This document shows, one piece after another, positions 16,409 through 23,462 of a DNA stretch of 23,510 nucleotides. This DNA is from an uncultured Clostridium sp. GTDB lineage: Bacteria > Bacillota > Clostridia > Lachnospirales > Lachnospiraceae. Each line of letters begins with the position of its first letter. Within the stretch, counting starts at the first letter, position 1. The stretch covers positions 1 to 23,510 of the forward strand of contig UQJF01000036.1 in NCBI GenBank assembly GCA_900541315.1, given 5' to 3'. The notes beneath the pieces are model-generated. The model saw only the letters and a program-made list of their open reading frames with translations. It searched no databases and was not told where the DNA came from. The position numbers were made by a program, and so were the translations under genes.

Positions 16409-17188
16409 ATGGAAACCATTACCTACAAACTGGAGCATTTTGAAGGTCCTTTGGACCTGCTCCTTCATCTAATTGAGAAAAATAAAGTAGATATTTACGA
16501 TATCCCCATTGTGGAGATCACGGCCCAGTATCTGGAATATGTGCGAAACATGGAACGGGAAGACTTAAACATTGTCAGCGAATTTCTCGTTATGGCTGCT
16601 ACCCTTTTAGATATTAAGGCAAAAATGCTTCTTCCAAAGGAAGTAAATGAAGAAGGAGAAGAAGTAGACCCAAGAGCCGAGCTGGTATCCCGCCTGTTAG
16701 AATATAAGCGTTACAAGATCCTGGCTGAAGAACTGGCAGACCGGGAAGAAGGTGCAGCCAGACATTTTTACAAAAATTCCTCGCTTCCTCCGGAAGTAAC
16801 AAAATACCAGCCCCCAGCTGACCTTGACGAACTTTTAGACGGTCTCACACTTGCAAAGCTGCAGCGTATCTTTGAGCAGGTAATGAAGCGCAAGGAATAC
16901 AAAACCGATCCCATACGAAGCAAATTCGGCACCATCCGCCGGGAACCGGTCAGTCTGGAACAGAAGATCACTTCTGTTATGGATTATGCCAGAAAAAACC
17001 GCCGTTTCAGTTTCCGCCAGCTTCTTGAAAAACAGACAGATAAATTAGAAGTGGTAGTCACATTTCTGGCCGTTCTCGAATTAATGAAGATTGGAAAGAT
17101 CCATCTAAACCAGGAAGAAACATTTGGTGAAATGGATATTGAAACCTTAGAACCGGAAGGTCCGGAAGATGACCTGGATTTACTATGA
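16409..17188 (+). CDS. scpA: Segregation and condensation protein A
   Basis: Kleisin subunit of the SMC-ScpAB condensin, which bridges the SMC heads and organises newly replicated chromosomes. The 259 residues open with the family hallmark FEGPLDLLLHLIEKNKVDIYDI, continue with ITAQYLEYV and AATLLDIKAKMLLP, and end in a winged-helix C-terminal domain (RFSFRQLLEKQ, VVVTFLAVLELMKIGKI). AGGA lies eight bases before the ATG. The TGA stop is embedded in the first arm of an inverted repeat that bounds the hairpin-rich stretch downstream, which separates it from scpB although the two genes normally abut. Confidence 0.96.
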   Translation: METITYKLEHFEGPLDLLLHLIEKNKVDIYDIPIVEITAQYLEYVRNMEREDLNIVSEFLVMAATLLDIKAKMLLPKEVNEEGEEVDPRAELVSRLLEYKRYKILAEELADREEGAARHFYKNSSLPPEVTKYQPPADLDELLDGLTLAKLQRIFEQVMKRKEYKTDPIRSKFGTIRREPVSLEQKITSVMDYARKNRRFSFRQLLEKQTDKLEVVVTFLAVLELMKIGKIHLNQEETFGEMDIETLEPEGPEDDLDLL

Positions 17189-17379
17189 AAGTCCCGGACG
17201 GCAGCCGCGAATGAGCCATGCTTGCATGAGCGAATTCACGGGTATCGGACGGGCAAGCCGGTATGAGCAAGGAGCGCGATAGCGCGGATTGCGAATGCTG
17301 GCGACGATTGCGGGAGCACCAAAGGTGCGGAGCAATCGGCTTTCATGAATGGTGATGCCTGCGTCAGCAGGCATGTCCG
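17185..17379. repeat. Hairpin-rich palindromic element between scpA and scpB
   Basis: This covers most of the 319-bp gene-free stretch 17189-17507. The arms ATGAAAG (17185-17191) and CTTTCAT (17340-17346) form a terminal inverted repeat. Inside are CATGC-TT-GCATG (17217-17228), CGCG-ATAG-CGCG (17275-17286), and a two-tier hairpin in which CGATTGC (17305-17311) pairs with GCAATCG (17332-17338) around GCACC-AAA-GGTGC (17316-17328). Beyond the second arm, ATGCCTGC-GTCA-GCAGGCAT (17355-17374) is a perfect 8-bp hairpin. CGGAC (17195-17199) can pair with GTCCG (17375-17379). The segment is GC-rich and has no coding pattern. The remainder, 17380-17495, shows nothing clear. It looks like a dispersed palindromic repeat or MITE-like insertion, or a structured RNA; a search for other copies is not possible here. 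Confidence 0.6.
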
Positions 17380-17495
17380 TTTAGAACAGATAAGCGACCT
17401 TGATGTACTCCCGTAATCTTTTTGTACTTGATTTTGCGAAAAACCGGCCACAAAAGCAGGTGCAGGAAAGACTCCGAGAGAACATCTTAGATAAT

Positions 17496-17500
17496 GGAGG
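17496..17500 (+). promoter_or_regulatory. Ribosome binding site that fixes the scpB TTG start
   Basis: GGAGG lies seven bases before TTG at 17508-17510. No comparable site precedes the upstream in-frame ATG codons at 17400-17405. Confidence 0.85.
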
Positions 17501-17507
17501 ATATAAA

Positions 17508-18197
17508 TTGGAAGAATTAACCATAGACAATACACCTGTTAAAAATGAAAAAGACCAGGAAGCTGTCATTGAAGCCGTCCTGTTCACCATGGGCGGCGCT
17601 GTAGAATTAAAGCAGCTGGCTGTTTCCATTGGCCAGGACAAAGAAACTGCCAAAGCCGCAGTAGACCGTCTGATGAAGCGGTACAAAACCGGCAAACACG
17701 GCATGGAGATCCTGCAGTTAGAAGACAGCTACCAGATGTGTACCCAGTCAAAATATTACTCTAATCTGATCCGCATTGCCTCCGCTCCTAAAAAGCAGGT
17801 GCTTTCTGATGTGGTCCTGGAAACCCTTTCTATTATCGCCTACCGCCAGCCGGTAACAAAACTGGAGATTGAAAAGATCCGCGGTGTTAAATCTGATCAC
17901 GCAGTCAATCGTCTGGTAGAATATAATCTGGTCTACGAAGCAGGCCGTTTAGATGCCCCCGGCCGGCCGGCCCTTTTTGCCACCACAGAAGAATTTATGC
18001 GCCGCTTCGGCATTGGCGCCTTAAGCGATCTTCCTGATATGAACCCGGCAAAAGAAGACGAGATCCGTGCCGAAGTAGAGGAAGAGCTGAAATATAAATT
18101 AGAGGAAATGGGAAGCAACGATGCTTCTGAAGAAGCCCTGGAACTGCTGGAAGCGGCAGTCACCAGAGAACAGAACACTAAAGAAAACAACCAATAA
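17508..18197 (+). CDS. scpB: Segregation and condensation protein B
   Basis: ScpB is the winged-helix dimer that binds ScpA in the SMC condensin complex. With the TTG start supported by GGAGG, the product is 229 residues and begins MEELTIDN; the family core then starts at QEAVIEAVLFTMGGAVELKQLA. Further hallmarks are YQMCTQSKYYSNLIRIA, LSDVVLETLSIIAYRQPVTKLEIEKIRGV and the C-terminal GRPALFATTEEFMRRFGI. A longer in-frame reading from 17400 would add 36 residues unlike any ScpB N-terminus, encoded in the unusual spacer, and is rejected. The C-terminus has an extra acidic tail of about 50 residues (EEELKYKLEEM and EEALELLEAA). Its last codons are the first copy of a 29-bp tandem duplication. 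It is probably still in the operon with scpA despite the intervening element. Confidence 0.95.
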   Translation: MEELTIDNTPVKNEKDQEAVIEAVLFTMGGAVELKQLAVSIGQDKETAKAAVDRLMKRYKTGKHGMEILQLEDSYQMCTQSKYYSNLIRIASAPKKQVLSDVVLETLSIIAYRQPVTKLEIEKIRGVKSDHAVNRLVEYNLVYEAGRLDAPGRPALFATTEEFMRRFGIGALSDLPDMNPAKEDEIRAEVEEELKYKLEEMGSNDASEEALELLEAAVTREQNTKENNQ

Positions 18198-18240
18198 TAC
18201 AGACCGTTTCAGAAGACAACCAATAGCACTGACAGCTTCC
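18183..18240 (+). repeat. 29-bp imperfect tandem duplication at the scpB end
   Basis: Copy one (18183-18211) and copy two (18212-18240) abut exactly and agree at 23 of 29 positions, sharing the core ACAACCAATA. Copy one contains the final scpB codons and stop; copy two lies in the spacer before the next gene. Confidence 0.65.
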
Positions 18241-18271
18241 AAAATTCCTGAGTTCAGAAAGGAGACCCGCC

Positions 18272-18724
18272 ATGATCACCTATGACCGTTTATGGGAAAC
18301 AATGAAAAAACGCGGAATTACCCAGTATCACCTGATCAAACGTGAGAAATTCAGTGCCGGACAGATCGGACGGCTAAAAAATAATATGACTGTTTCTACA
18401 CAGACACTGGATACTCTGTGCCGCCTGCTTTCCTGCCGCATTGAAGATATTGTAACCTATATCCCGGATAATGGAGAAACACTGCCAGAACAGAACCCGG
18501 CTGTTGAAAGCATATCCTCATGCAGCACTGATACTGATGCCAATACAGATACCGGTACTGACATCAGCAAAGAAAAGAAAGTTCCAAGCCTCTATGCCAA
18601 AGCCAAAAAAGGCACCAAAATCTCAAAAAAATCCGCCAAAAAAGCTTCTAAAAATGAAAAAGGAGATAAAAAGGCAAAAAAGAAAAACAAAGATAAAGAT
18701 AAGGATAAAAAACTGGGAGACTGA
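18272..18724 (+). CDS. XRE-type regulator with lysine-rich tail
   Basis: A 150-residue protein whose first 65 residues form a Cro/CI-like helix-turn-helix of the short type that starts YDRLWETMKKRGITQYHLI, followed by SAGQIGRLKNNMTVSTQTLDTLCRLLSCRIEDIV. Next comes a Ser/Thr/Asp-rich linker and then about 45 residues dominated by lysine (KKAKKKNKDKDKDKK). The tail should bind nucleic acid or acidic surfaces non-specifically, which is inference; it could also be an A-rich slippage-prone tract that drifts between strains. The ATG has AAAGGAG seven bases upstream. It follows scpB by 74 bp and ends inside the shared terminator, making it the last gene of the run. The target is unknown. Confidence 0.88.
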   Translation: MITYDRLWETMKKRGITQYHLIKREKFSAGQIGRLKNNMTVSTQTLDTLCRLLSCRIEDIVTYIPDNGETLPEQNPAVESISSCSTDTDANTDTGTDISKEKKVPSLYAKAKKGTKISKKSAKKASKNEKGDKKAKKKNKDKDKDKKLGD

Positions 18725-18742
18725 CGCTTATGTCAGCCTCCC
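18715..18742. terminator. Bidirectional terminator shared by two converging operons
   Basis: GGGAG and CTGAC (18715-18725, separated by one unpaired A) pair with GTCAG and CTCCC (18732-18742) around the loop GCTTAT. An A-run precedes it and TTT follows. The stem contains the stop codons of both the XRE gene (TGA 18722-18724) and the response regulator (18733-18735 on the minus strand). Confidence 0.75.
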
Positions 18743-19509
18743 TTTACAAATTTTGTAGGTGATTTTAAAGTATATTTCTTAAATACAGAACAAAAATGCT
18801 TATAATCAGAAAAACCTACTGCCTCTGATATCTCACTGATCCGGTATTCTCTGGTATTTAACAGAGTGATTGCCTGCTGTACCCGGTATTTATTCAGGAA
18901 ATCCAGAAAGGTCTGCCCTGTGATCTCCTTAAATTTGCGGCTTAAATAGCTGGCACTGACTCCCATTTCCTCGGAAATAGACTCAATGCTCAGCTTCTCC
19001 CCATACCGGGTCTTAATAGCTTCTATCAGCTTTGAAACATACCCATTTTCCGAGCGGTCCAGCTTCATATAGTATTCCAGATTCAGATTTCCCCCTTCCA
19101 GTTCCGCCTGTTCCATAGCATATTCCACCTGGCGCACGCTGGTGATCTCTTCTCCCAGTTTTTTCATGATCTTAGCTAGCTTCTCCTCATCTACCGGTTT
19201 TAGCAGATACTCACAGACTCTGGCCTCAATAGCTCTTCTGGCATAGTCAAACTCTGCATAGCTGGTAAGAAGAATGCTTTTAAATTTTACCTTTTCCGAT
19301 GCCTTCTGTATCATTTCAATGCCATCCATAAAAGGCATACAGATATCAGTAAGCACCACATCCGGCTTGTATTCCAGGATACGTTCATAGCCTTCCTGTC
19401 CATTGGAAGCTTCTGCTACTACCACGCAGTCCATAGAAAGCCAGTCTATGGTAAATACCAGACCCTTGCGTATCATGTCCTCATCTTCCACTATCATTAC
19501 ACGAAGCAT
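18733..19509 (-). CDS. Response regulator, CheY receiver plus AraC-type HTH (YesN-like)
   Basis: Output half of a two-component pair, 258 residues. The receiver domain (1-120) has the acidic pocket E8/D9/E10, phospho-acceptor D55 in VVLTDICMP, T82/S83 and the conserved K104 in LLKPVD. A coiled linker leads to an AraC-type double HTH from about 165 to the end: LSIESISEEMGVSASYLSRKFKEITGQ and ISEISEAVGFSDYKHFCSVFKKYTLKSPTKF. I start at the ATG at 19507-19509 because an AGGGGG site lies just upstream; an ATG nine codons earlier has no such site and adds a non-homologous MTQDRGKIT. The gene overlaps the kinase gene by 29 bp, indicating coupled translation. No transporter gene lies nearby, so it probably controls a distant promoter. 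Confidence 0.94.
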   Translation of the reverse strand: MLRVMIVEDEDMIRKGLVFTIDWLSMDCVVVAEASNGQEGYERILEYKPDVVLTDICMPFMDGIEMIQKASEKVKFKSILLTSYAEFDYARRAIEARVCEYLLKPVDEEKLAKIMKKLGEEITSVRQVEYAMEQAELEGGNLNLEYYMKLDRSENGYVSKLIEAIKTRYGEKLSIESISEEMGVSASYLSRKFKEITGQTFLDFLNKYRVQQAITLLNTREYRISEISEAVGFSDYKHFCSVFKKYTLKSPTKFVKGG

Positions 19510-21217
19510 CGTTATTTTCCCCCTGTCCTGTGTCATGTACCGCCGGAAGCGTAACTACCAGAGTAGTTCCGTGACCTTCCAGACTGCGTATTTCCACACC
19601 ATATGGATGTCCATATAAAAGCTGGATCCTGCGGTGTATATTGTAAAGTCCGGAATGTTTGCCTGGTGCTTCTTTCCTGTCCATAAGAGCACGTAAATTT
19701 TCAACCATTGTGGCACTCATTCCCACACCGTCATCCCGGCAGATCATCATCATTTTTTCCTCATGGATATATGCCTTTAACTCTACATGAAGATTTAACT
19801 GATTTCCAAAACCATATTTTACAGAATTTTCGATCATCGGCTGTAAGACCAGCCTGGGGATCAGGCACTGCATACACTCCTGCTCAACATTGATCTTATA
19901 TTCAAACCGGCTTCCAAACCGTTTTTCCAGGATTGAAAGGTAATTGTTTAAATGTCCCAGATCCTCTTTAAGAGTTACCTGTTCTCTGCTGCCGTCCAGA
20001 CTGTATCGCAGCAGTTTTGACAGTGAAAATACCATTCTCTCAGCAGTTTCCGGCTCCAGCCTGCACATATACCTGATATTTTCCAGTGTATTATAAAGAA
20101 AATGTGGGTTAAACTGGGACTCCAGCTGCTTGGTCTGGGCCAGAGCCAGAAGCTCCGTCATTTTCCGGTTATTTTCCATCTGCTCTTTCAGACTGGTAAT
20201 GGTTTCGTTATAAGCATCTGCAATCATCTTAAACTCATTGTCACGGTCAATGGTTCCCGTATGCTCCAGATTTCCCTGTCTGGCAAGCTCCATTCCATCT
20301 AACAGCTTATATAGATCTTCTGTTTTTCGCTCTGTCACCTGCCTGGACTGGAACAATACCCAGGCAGTCATAATAAGCAGAGCCACTGCTACCAGTATAC
20401 CGGCAAAGATCAGGGATGTAAGCACATTTTGCACATCAGACATAACATATATAGAGAAATAGCCATTTTCCAGGCTGTTTTTCGATGTAAAATAAATCTT
20501 CTGATCCAGACGCATATAAGCTCCTGACTCTTTTAATGCCGGGCGCACCTGGTTGCTGTCTGTAAGAAAGAGCGTGTTATTGCAAAAATAAGTCCAGCCA
20601 TAGCGGTCTGTTACTGCCACCTGCTCCCCAGATCTTGCAAGTGTCCTTAAAAGCCCGCTGCCGGGTACTGCAAGGATAATATATCGCCCATTTTCATCCT
20701 CTGAACTCACCCACCGGCCAAACACCGCCGTACTTGCCCCGTTGTCCCAGCCATTCATCAGCCGGAAGGCCGTTTGTCCCGGTCTGGCATCCATATCCGC
20801 ATAGATTCCCCACTCTACATCCTGTCTCTTGTTGAGATAGGAGGGCAGCTTTTCTTTATTAGATAGAAGCAGCCTTCCTCCCTGGTCTACCAGATACATT
20901 TCCGGTTCATATCCCACCTGCCCGGAAATCCCATAAAAACTCTGAAAAATACGGTTTCGCTCCAACACATAACCAGGACCTGATACTGCTTGTGGAAGTT
21001 CTGCCAGAGTTTCAATTCCCTGTTCACAGCTTTCCACCATTTGATTTACCCGTCCGTTCACATAGGAAAGGTATTCCCTGTTTGCCCTTTCTCTTCCATG
21101 GAGCAGGACTGTCATAAAAAGAACACCGCAGATAAATGTAAACAACGCTGCCGGAAGAATAGCATATGTAACAAACATCCGCCATAACTCATCCTGAAAA
21201 TAACGTTCCCGTTTCAT
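19481..21217 (-). CDS. Sensor histidine kinase, YesM/LytS type
   Basis: Membrane sensor kinase of 578 residues. TM1 spans about 15-38; a large extracellular sensor domain (about 40-263) follows, then TM2 at 266-288 (LTSLIFAGILVAVALLIMTAW) and a HAMP-like linker to about 340. The His_kinase domain has the phosphorylated H372 in SQFNPHFLYNTL, followed by an HATPase_c domain with N-box IENSVKYGFG (E463, N464), RDDGVGM (495-500) and SGLYNIHRRIQLLYG. The ATG overlaps the stop of the upstream lipoprotein gene as ATGA, with AAGGAGG ten bases before. The partner gene downstream is its cognate regulator. The sensor domain has no recognised ligand motif; by gene order it likely reads the state of the lipoprotein, as in HptA/HptS. 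Confidence 0.94.
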   Translation of the reverse strand: MKRERYFQDELWRMFVTYAILPAALFTFICGVLFMTVLLHGRERANREYLSYVNGRVNQMVESCEQGIETLAELPQAVSGPGYVLERNRIFQSFYGISGQVGYEPEMYLVDQGGRLLLSNKEKLPSYLNKRQDVEWGIYADMDARPGQTAFRLMNGWDNGASTAVFGRWVSSEDENGRYIILAVPGSGLLRTLARSGEQVAVTDRYGWTYFCNNTLFLTDSNQVRPALKESGAYMRLDQKIYFTSKNSLENGYFSIYVMSDVQNVLTSLIFAGILVAVALLIMTAWVLFQSRQVTERKTEDLYKLLDGMELARQGNLEHTGTIDRDNEFKMIADAYNETITSLKEQMENNRKMTELLALAQTKQLESQFNPHFLYNTLENIRYMCRLEPETAERMVFSLSKLLRYSLDGSREQVTLKEDLGHLNNYLSILEKRFGSRFEYKINVEQECMQCLIPRLVLQPMIENSVKYGFGNQLNLHVELKAYIHEEKMMMICRDDGVGMSATMVENLRALMDRKEAPGKHSGLYNIHRRIQLLYGHPYGVEIRSLEGHGTTLVVTLPAVHDTGQGENNDASCNDSGR

Positions 21218-22353
21218 TTACCGGACACCTCCTTAAAGACGGAGTCCCTATGTGATCCTGCTGTATTTTTGTTTTCACATGTTTCTGCCTGTGTACAGTA
21301 TGTAAAAATTTCCGTAAACCTCTGCTTCCACTGCTCCCTCTTTTCATTGACCATATTTTCATCTGCTGTGAGCATATAGATTTCTTCTTTATCTGGCAGA
21401 TAAGCCGCTGCTTCCACATCCTTCCGCACAGACCGGCGGTCTAAACTGTCAGCGATCACAGTCTGGGCTGCTTTTCCTGTCACAAAATCCACATATTCCT
21501 CTGCTGCTTTTTTATGTCTGCTTCCCTTCACAATACATACCACATCAGGAGTAGATATGACCCCCTCCTTCATATAGATCAGCTTTACAGGTGCTCCTTT
21601 GGATACATAACCAGCACCGCCTTCCTCAAAGGTGAGCCCTACTGTATAACGTCCTTCTGCCACTCCCTGGTATACCTCTGATGAACTTTTTAAAAGCATA
21701 CCATCCAGATTTTTACAAAATTTTTCCACATAATCCCAGCCTTTTTCCGGATTGCCTTCTCCCATAGCATAAAGCATGTTGATCAGATGTTCACTGGCAG
21801 AAGAAGATGTGGACGGATCGCACATAGCGATTTTTCCTTTTAACCGTTCATCCAGCAGATCTTCATATCCCTGGATCTTCATACCACCAAGAAGATTAGT
21901 ATTGACCATAAGCACACTGGGAATATCTGTAAACCGGGTCATATTTCCTTCTTTATTTTTAAATTCTTCCCGGACATACTCTTCATTTTCACTGATATAA
22001 GGCTCAAACAGGTCTTTTCCTGCCCCTGCTGCATACAAAGAACCGCCCCAGAATACATCGCATACCGGCTCGTCCCCTTCTCTGGCCCATTTTAAAAGTT
22101 CTCCGGTCCCCCCAGTACGCACCTGCACTGAAATCCCTGTCTGAGCCTCAAATTCAGACACAATGGGATTAATAAAATCCAAAGGATGAGGGCTGTATAC
22201 AACCAGACTGTCTGCATCTGTTTCAGCACTTCCTTCCCGGTTTTTCATAGAATGTGTCATAGCGCAGCCGGAAAGACAGAGGGACAGAAAAGCTGTCATC
22301 ACTGCCAGACGCAATAAATGTATTTTTTTATTCTTATGGCCTCCTCTAAACAT
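21214..22353 (-). CDS. Extracellular solute-binding lipoprotein (Fe3+/PgtC/HptA-like fold)
   Basis: A 379-residue binding protein. The N-terminus is a lipoprotein signal: basic HKNKK, hydrophobic LLRLAVMTAFLSLCL, and lipobox LSGC with the lipid-modified C30. The mature part follows the iron/organophosphate-type periplasmic binding pattern: SLVVYSPHPLDFINPIVSEFEAQTGI, VRTGGTGELLKWA, DVFWGGSLYA, MVNTNLL, KGKIAMCDPSTSSSASEHL and GVISTPDVVCIVKG. No permease or ATPase follows; it sits directly before, and overlaps, the kinase gene, which points to a sensing role instead of uptake. S. aureus HptA and Salmonella PgtC have this arrangement and serve phosphorylated-metabolite sensing, so a sugar phosphate or phosphoglycerate ligand is a reasonable guess. 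The ATG has AGAGG 11 bases upstream; an internal GGAGG near codon 4 is not followed by a usable start. Confidence 0.88.
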   Translation of the reverse strand: MFRGGHKNKKIHLLRLAVMTAFLSLCLSGCAMTHSMKNREGSAETDADSLVVYSPHPLDFINPIVSEFEAQTGISVQVRTGGTGELLKWAREGDEPVCDVFWGGSLYAAGAGKDLFEPYISENEEYVREEFKNKEGNMTRFTDIPSVLMVNTNLLGGMKIQGYEDLLDERLKGKIAMCDPSTSSSASEHLINMLYAMGEGNPEKGWDYVEKFCKNLDGMLLKSSSEVYQGVAEGRYTVGLTFEEGGAGYVSKGAPVKLIYMKEGVISTPDVVCIVKGSRHKKAAEEYVDFVTGKAAQTVIADSLDRRSVRKDVEAAAYLPDKEEIYMLTADENMVNEKREQWKQRFTEIFTYCTQAETCENKNTAGSHRDSVFKEVSGK

Positions 22354-22420
22354 CCTTGTATGTACCTCTTCTTTTTAAATATGGAATATTTCCTGCCATC
22401 ACCCTTTTACTGCTCCCATC

Positions 22421-22449
22421 ATTATAGCACCTGCCACATTATTGCTTAA
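22421..22449 (-). promoter_or_regulatory. Promoter of the binding protein-kinase-regulator operon
   Basis: On the minus strand, a perfect TATAAT (22421-22426) preceded by TGC gives an extended -10 element; TTAAGC (22444-22449) lies 17 bp upstream as a weak -35. The predicted start gives a leader of about 60 nt. The -35 abuts the stop codon of the aldo/keto reductase, so the cassette can be expressed separately from it. Confidence 0.65.
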
Positions 22450-23460
22450 TTACTGTTCTTTGGAAATCTGATCGATCAAATCCAGTTCTTCTTTTGTAAA
22501 TGTTGTATGTCCTATAATCCCAATATTGCTTAATATCTGCTCTGGTTTAGAAGCACCGATCAATACGCTGGTAACATCGCTGTCTTTTAACAGCCAGGAA
22601 AGTGCCATCTGTGGAAGGCTCTGTCCTCTCTCTTTTGCAAGAGCATCCAGCTTTTTGATCTTTTCAATCTTTTCCGGAGTAATATCTTCTGCATGAAGGA
22701 ATCGTCCATCTCTTGCAACACGGCTGTCAGCCGGGATGCCGTTAATATATTTTTCAGATAACATTCCCTGCGCCAGAGGGCTAAAACAGATCAGACCCAT
22801 TCCAGATTCACGGGCATAAGCCTTTAAACCATTATTTTCCACTGTTCTGTCAAAGATATTATAACGGTTCTGGTTGATGATCAGAGGTAAGTGGATTTCT
22901 TTTGCGATCTCCAGTGCCTTCTTTGCATGAACTCCGTCATAGTTGGAAATTCCTGCATACAGTGCCTTTCCAGAACGGACGATCTGGTCTAAAGCCAGAA
23001 TTGTTTCCTCTAATGGTGTTTCCGGATCCATTCTGTGATGGTAGAAAATATCCACATAGTCTAACTGCATTCTCTTTAAGGACTCATCCAGACTGGCAAT
23101 AAGATATTTTCTGGAACCCCAGTTTCCATAAGGGCCATCCCACATGTCATATCCGGCTTTAGTACTAATGATCAGCTCATTTCTGTACGGACGTAAAAAA
23201 TCACGCATTATCCGTCCAAAGTTTTCCTCTGCTGATCCATAGATCGGACCATAGTTATTCGCCAGATCAAAATGAGTAATACCATTGTCAAAAGCTGTAA
23301 AGCAAAGCATCTTCATCATGTCATAATTATCTTTAGAACCGAAATTGTGCCACAATCCCAAAGACACTACAGGAAGTTTCAGGCCGCTTTTTCCGCAGCG
23401 ATTGTACTGCATAGTCTCATATCGGTTTCTGTCTGCCTTATATTCATCAACGTAATACAT
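22450..23460 (-). CDS. Aldo/keto reductase, YghZ/L-glyceraldehyde-3-phosphate reductase-like
   Basis: A 336-residue NADPH-dependent oxidoreductase of the AKR superfamily (TIM barrel). The catalytic tetrad is visible: D65 in THFDLANNYG, Y70, K101 in STKAG and a His in YHHRMD (141/142). Signature segments RCGKSGLKLPVVSLGLW and YGSAEENFGRIM match the YghZ subgroup, members of which reduce L-glyceraldehyde 3-phosphate and methylglyoxal; the actual substrate here is not proven. The N-terminal MYYVDEYKADRNRYETMQYN resembles the subgroup start, so I keep the first ATG. The ribosome binding site cannot be judged because genomic sequence ends two bases upstream of the ATG. No clear terminator follows. 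Confidence 0.93.
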   Translation of the reverse strand: MYYVDEYKADRNRYETMQYNRCGKSGLKLPVVSLGLWHNFGSKDNYDMMKMLCFTAFDNGITHFDLANNYGPIYGSAEENFGRIMRDFLRPYRNELIISTKAGYDMWDGPYGNWGSRKYLIASLDESLKRMQLDYVDIFYHHRMDPETPLEETILALDQIVRSGKALYAGISNYDGVHAKKALEIAKEIHLPLIINQNRYNIFDRTVENNGLKAYARESGMGLICFSPLAQGMLSEKYINGIPADSRVARDGRFLHAEDITPEKIEKIKKLDALAKERGQSLPQMALSWLLKDSDVTSVLIGASKPEQILSNIGIIGHTTFTKEELDLIDQISKEQ

Positions 23461-23462
23461 AC

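Noticed and set aside
17400..17507. N-terminal 36-residue extension of ScpB
   Set aside because: No ribosome binding site, not ScpB-like, and derived from the spacer; the TTG at 17508 has GGAGG at ideal spacing.
17189..17507. CRISPR array or known riboswitch in the scpA-scpB spacer
   Set aside because: No regularly spaced direct repeats are present, and I recognise none of the common riboswitch cores; the palindromes are each different.
19510..19536. Upstream start for the response regulator
   Set aside because: Adds nine residues before the receiver domain without a ribosome binding site; the internal ATG has AGGGGG upstream.
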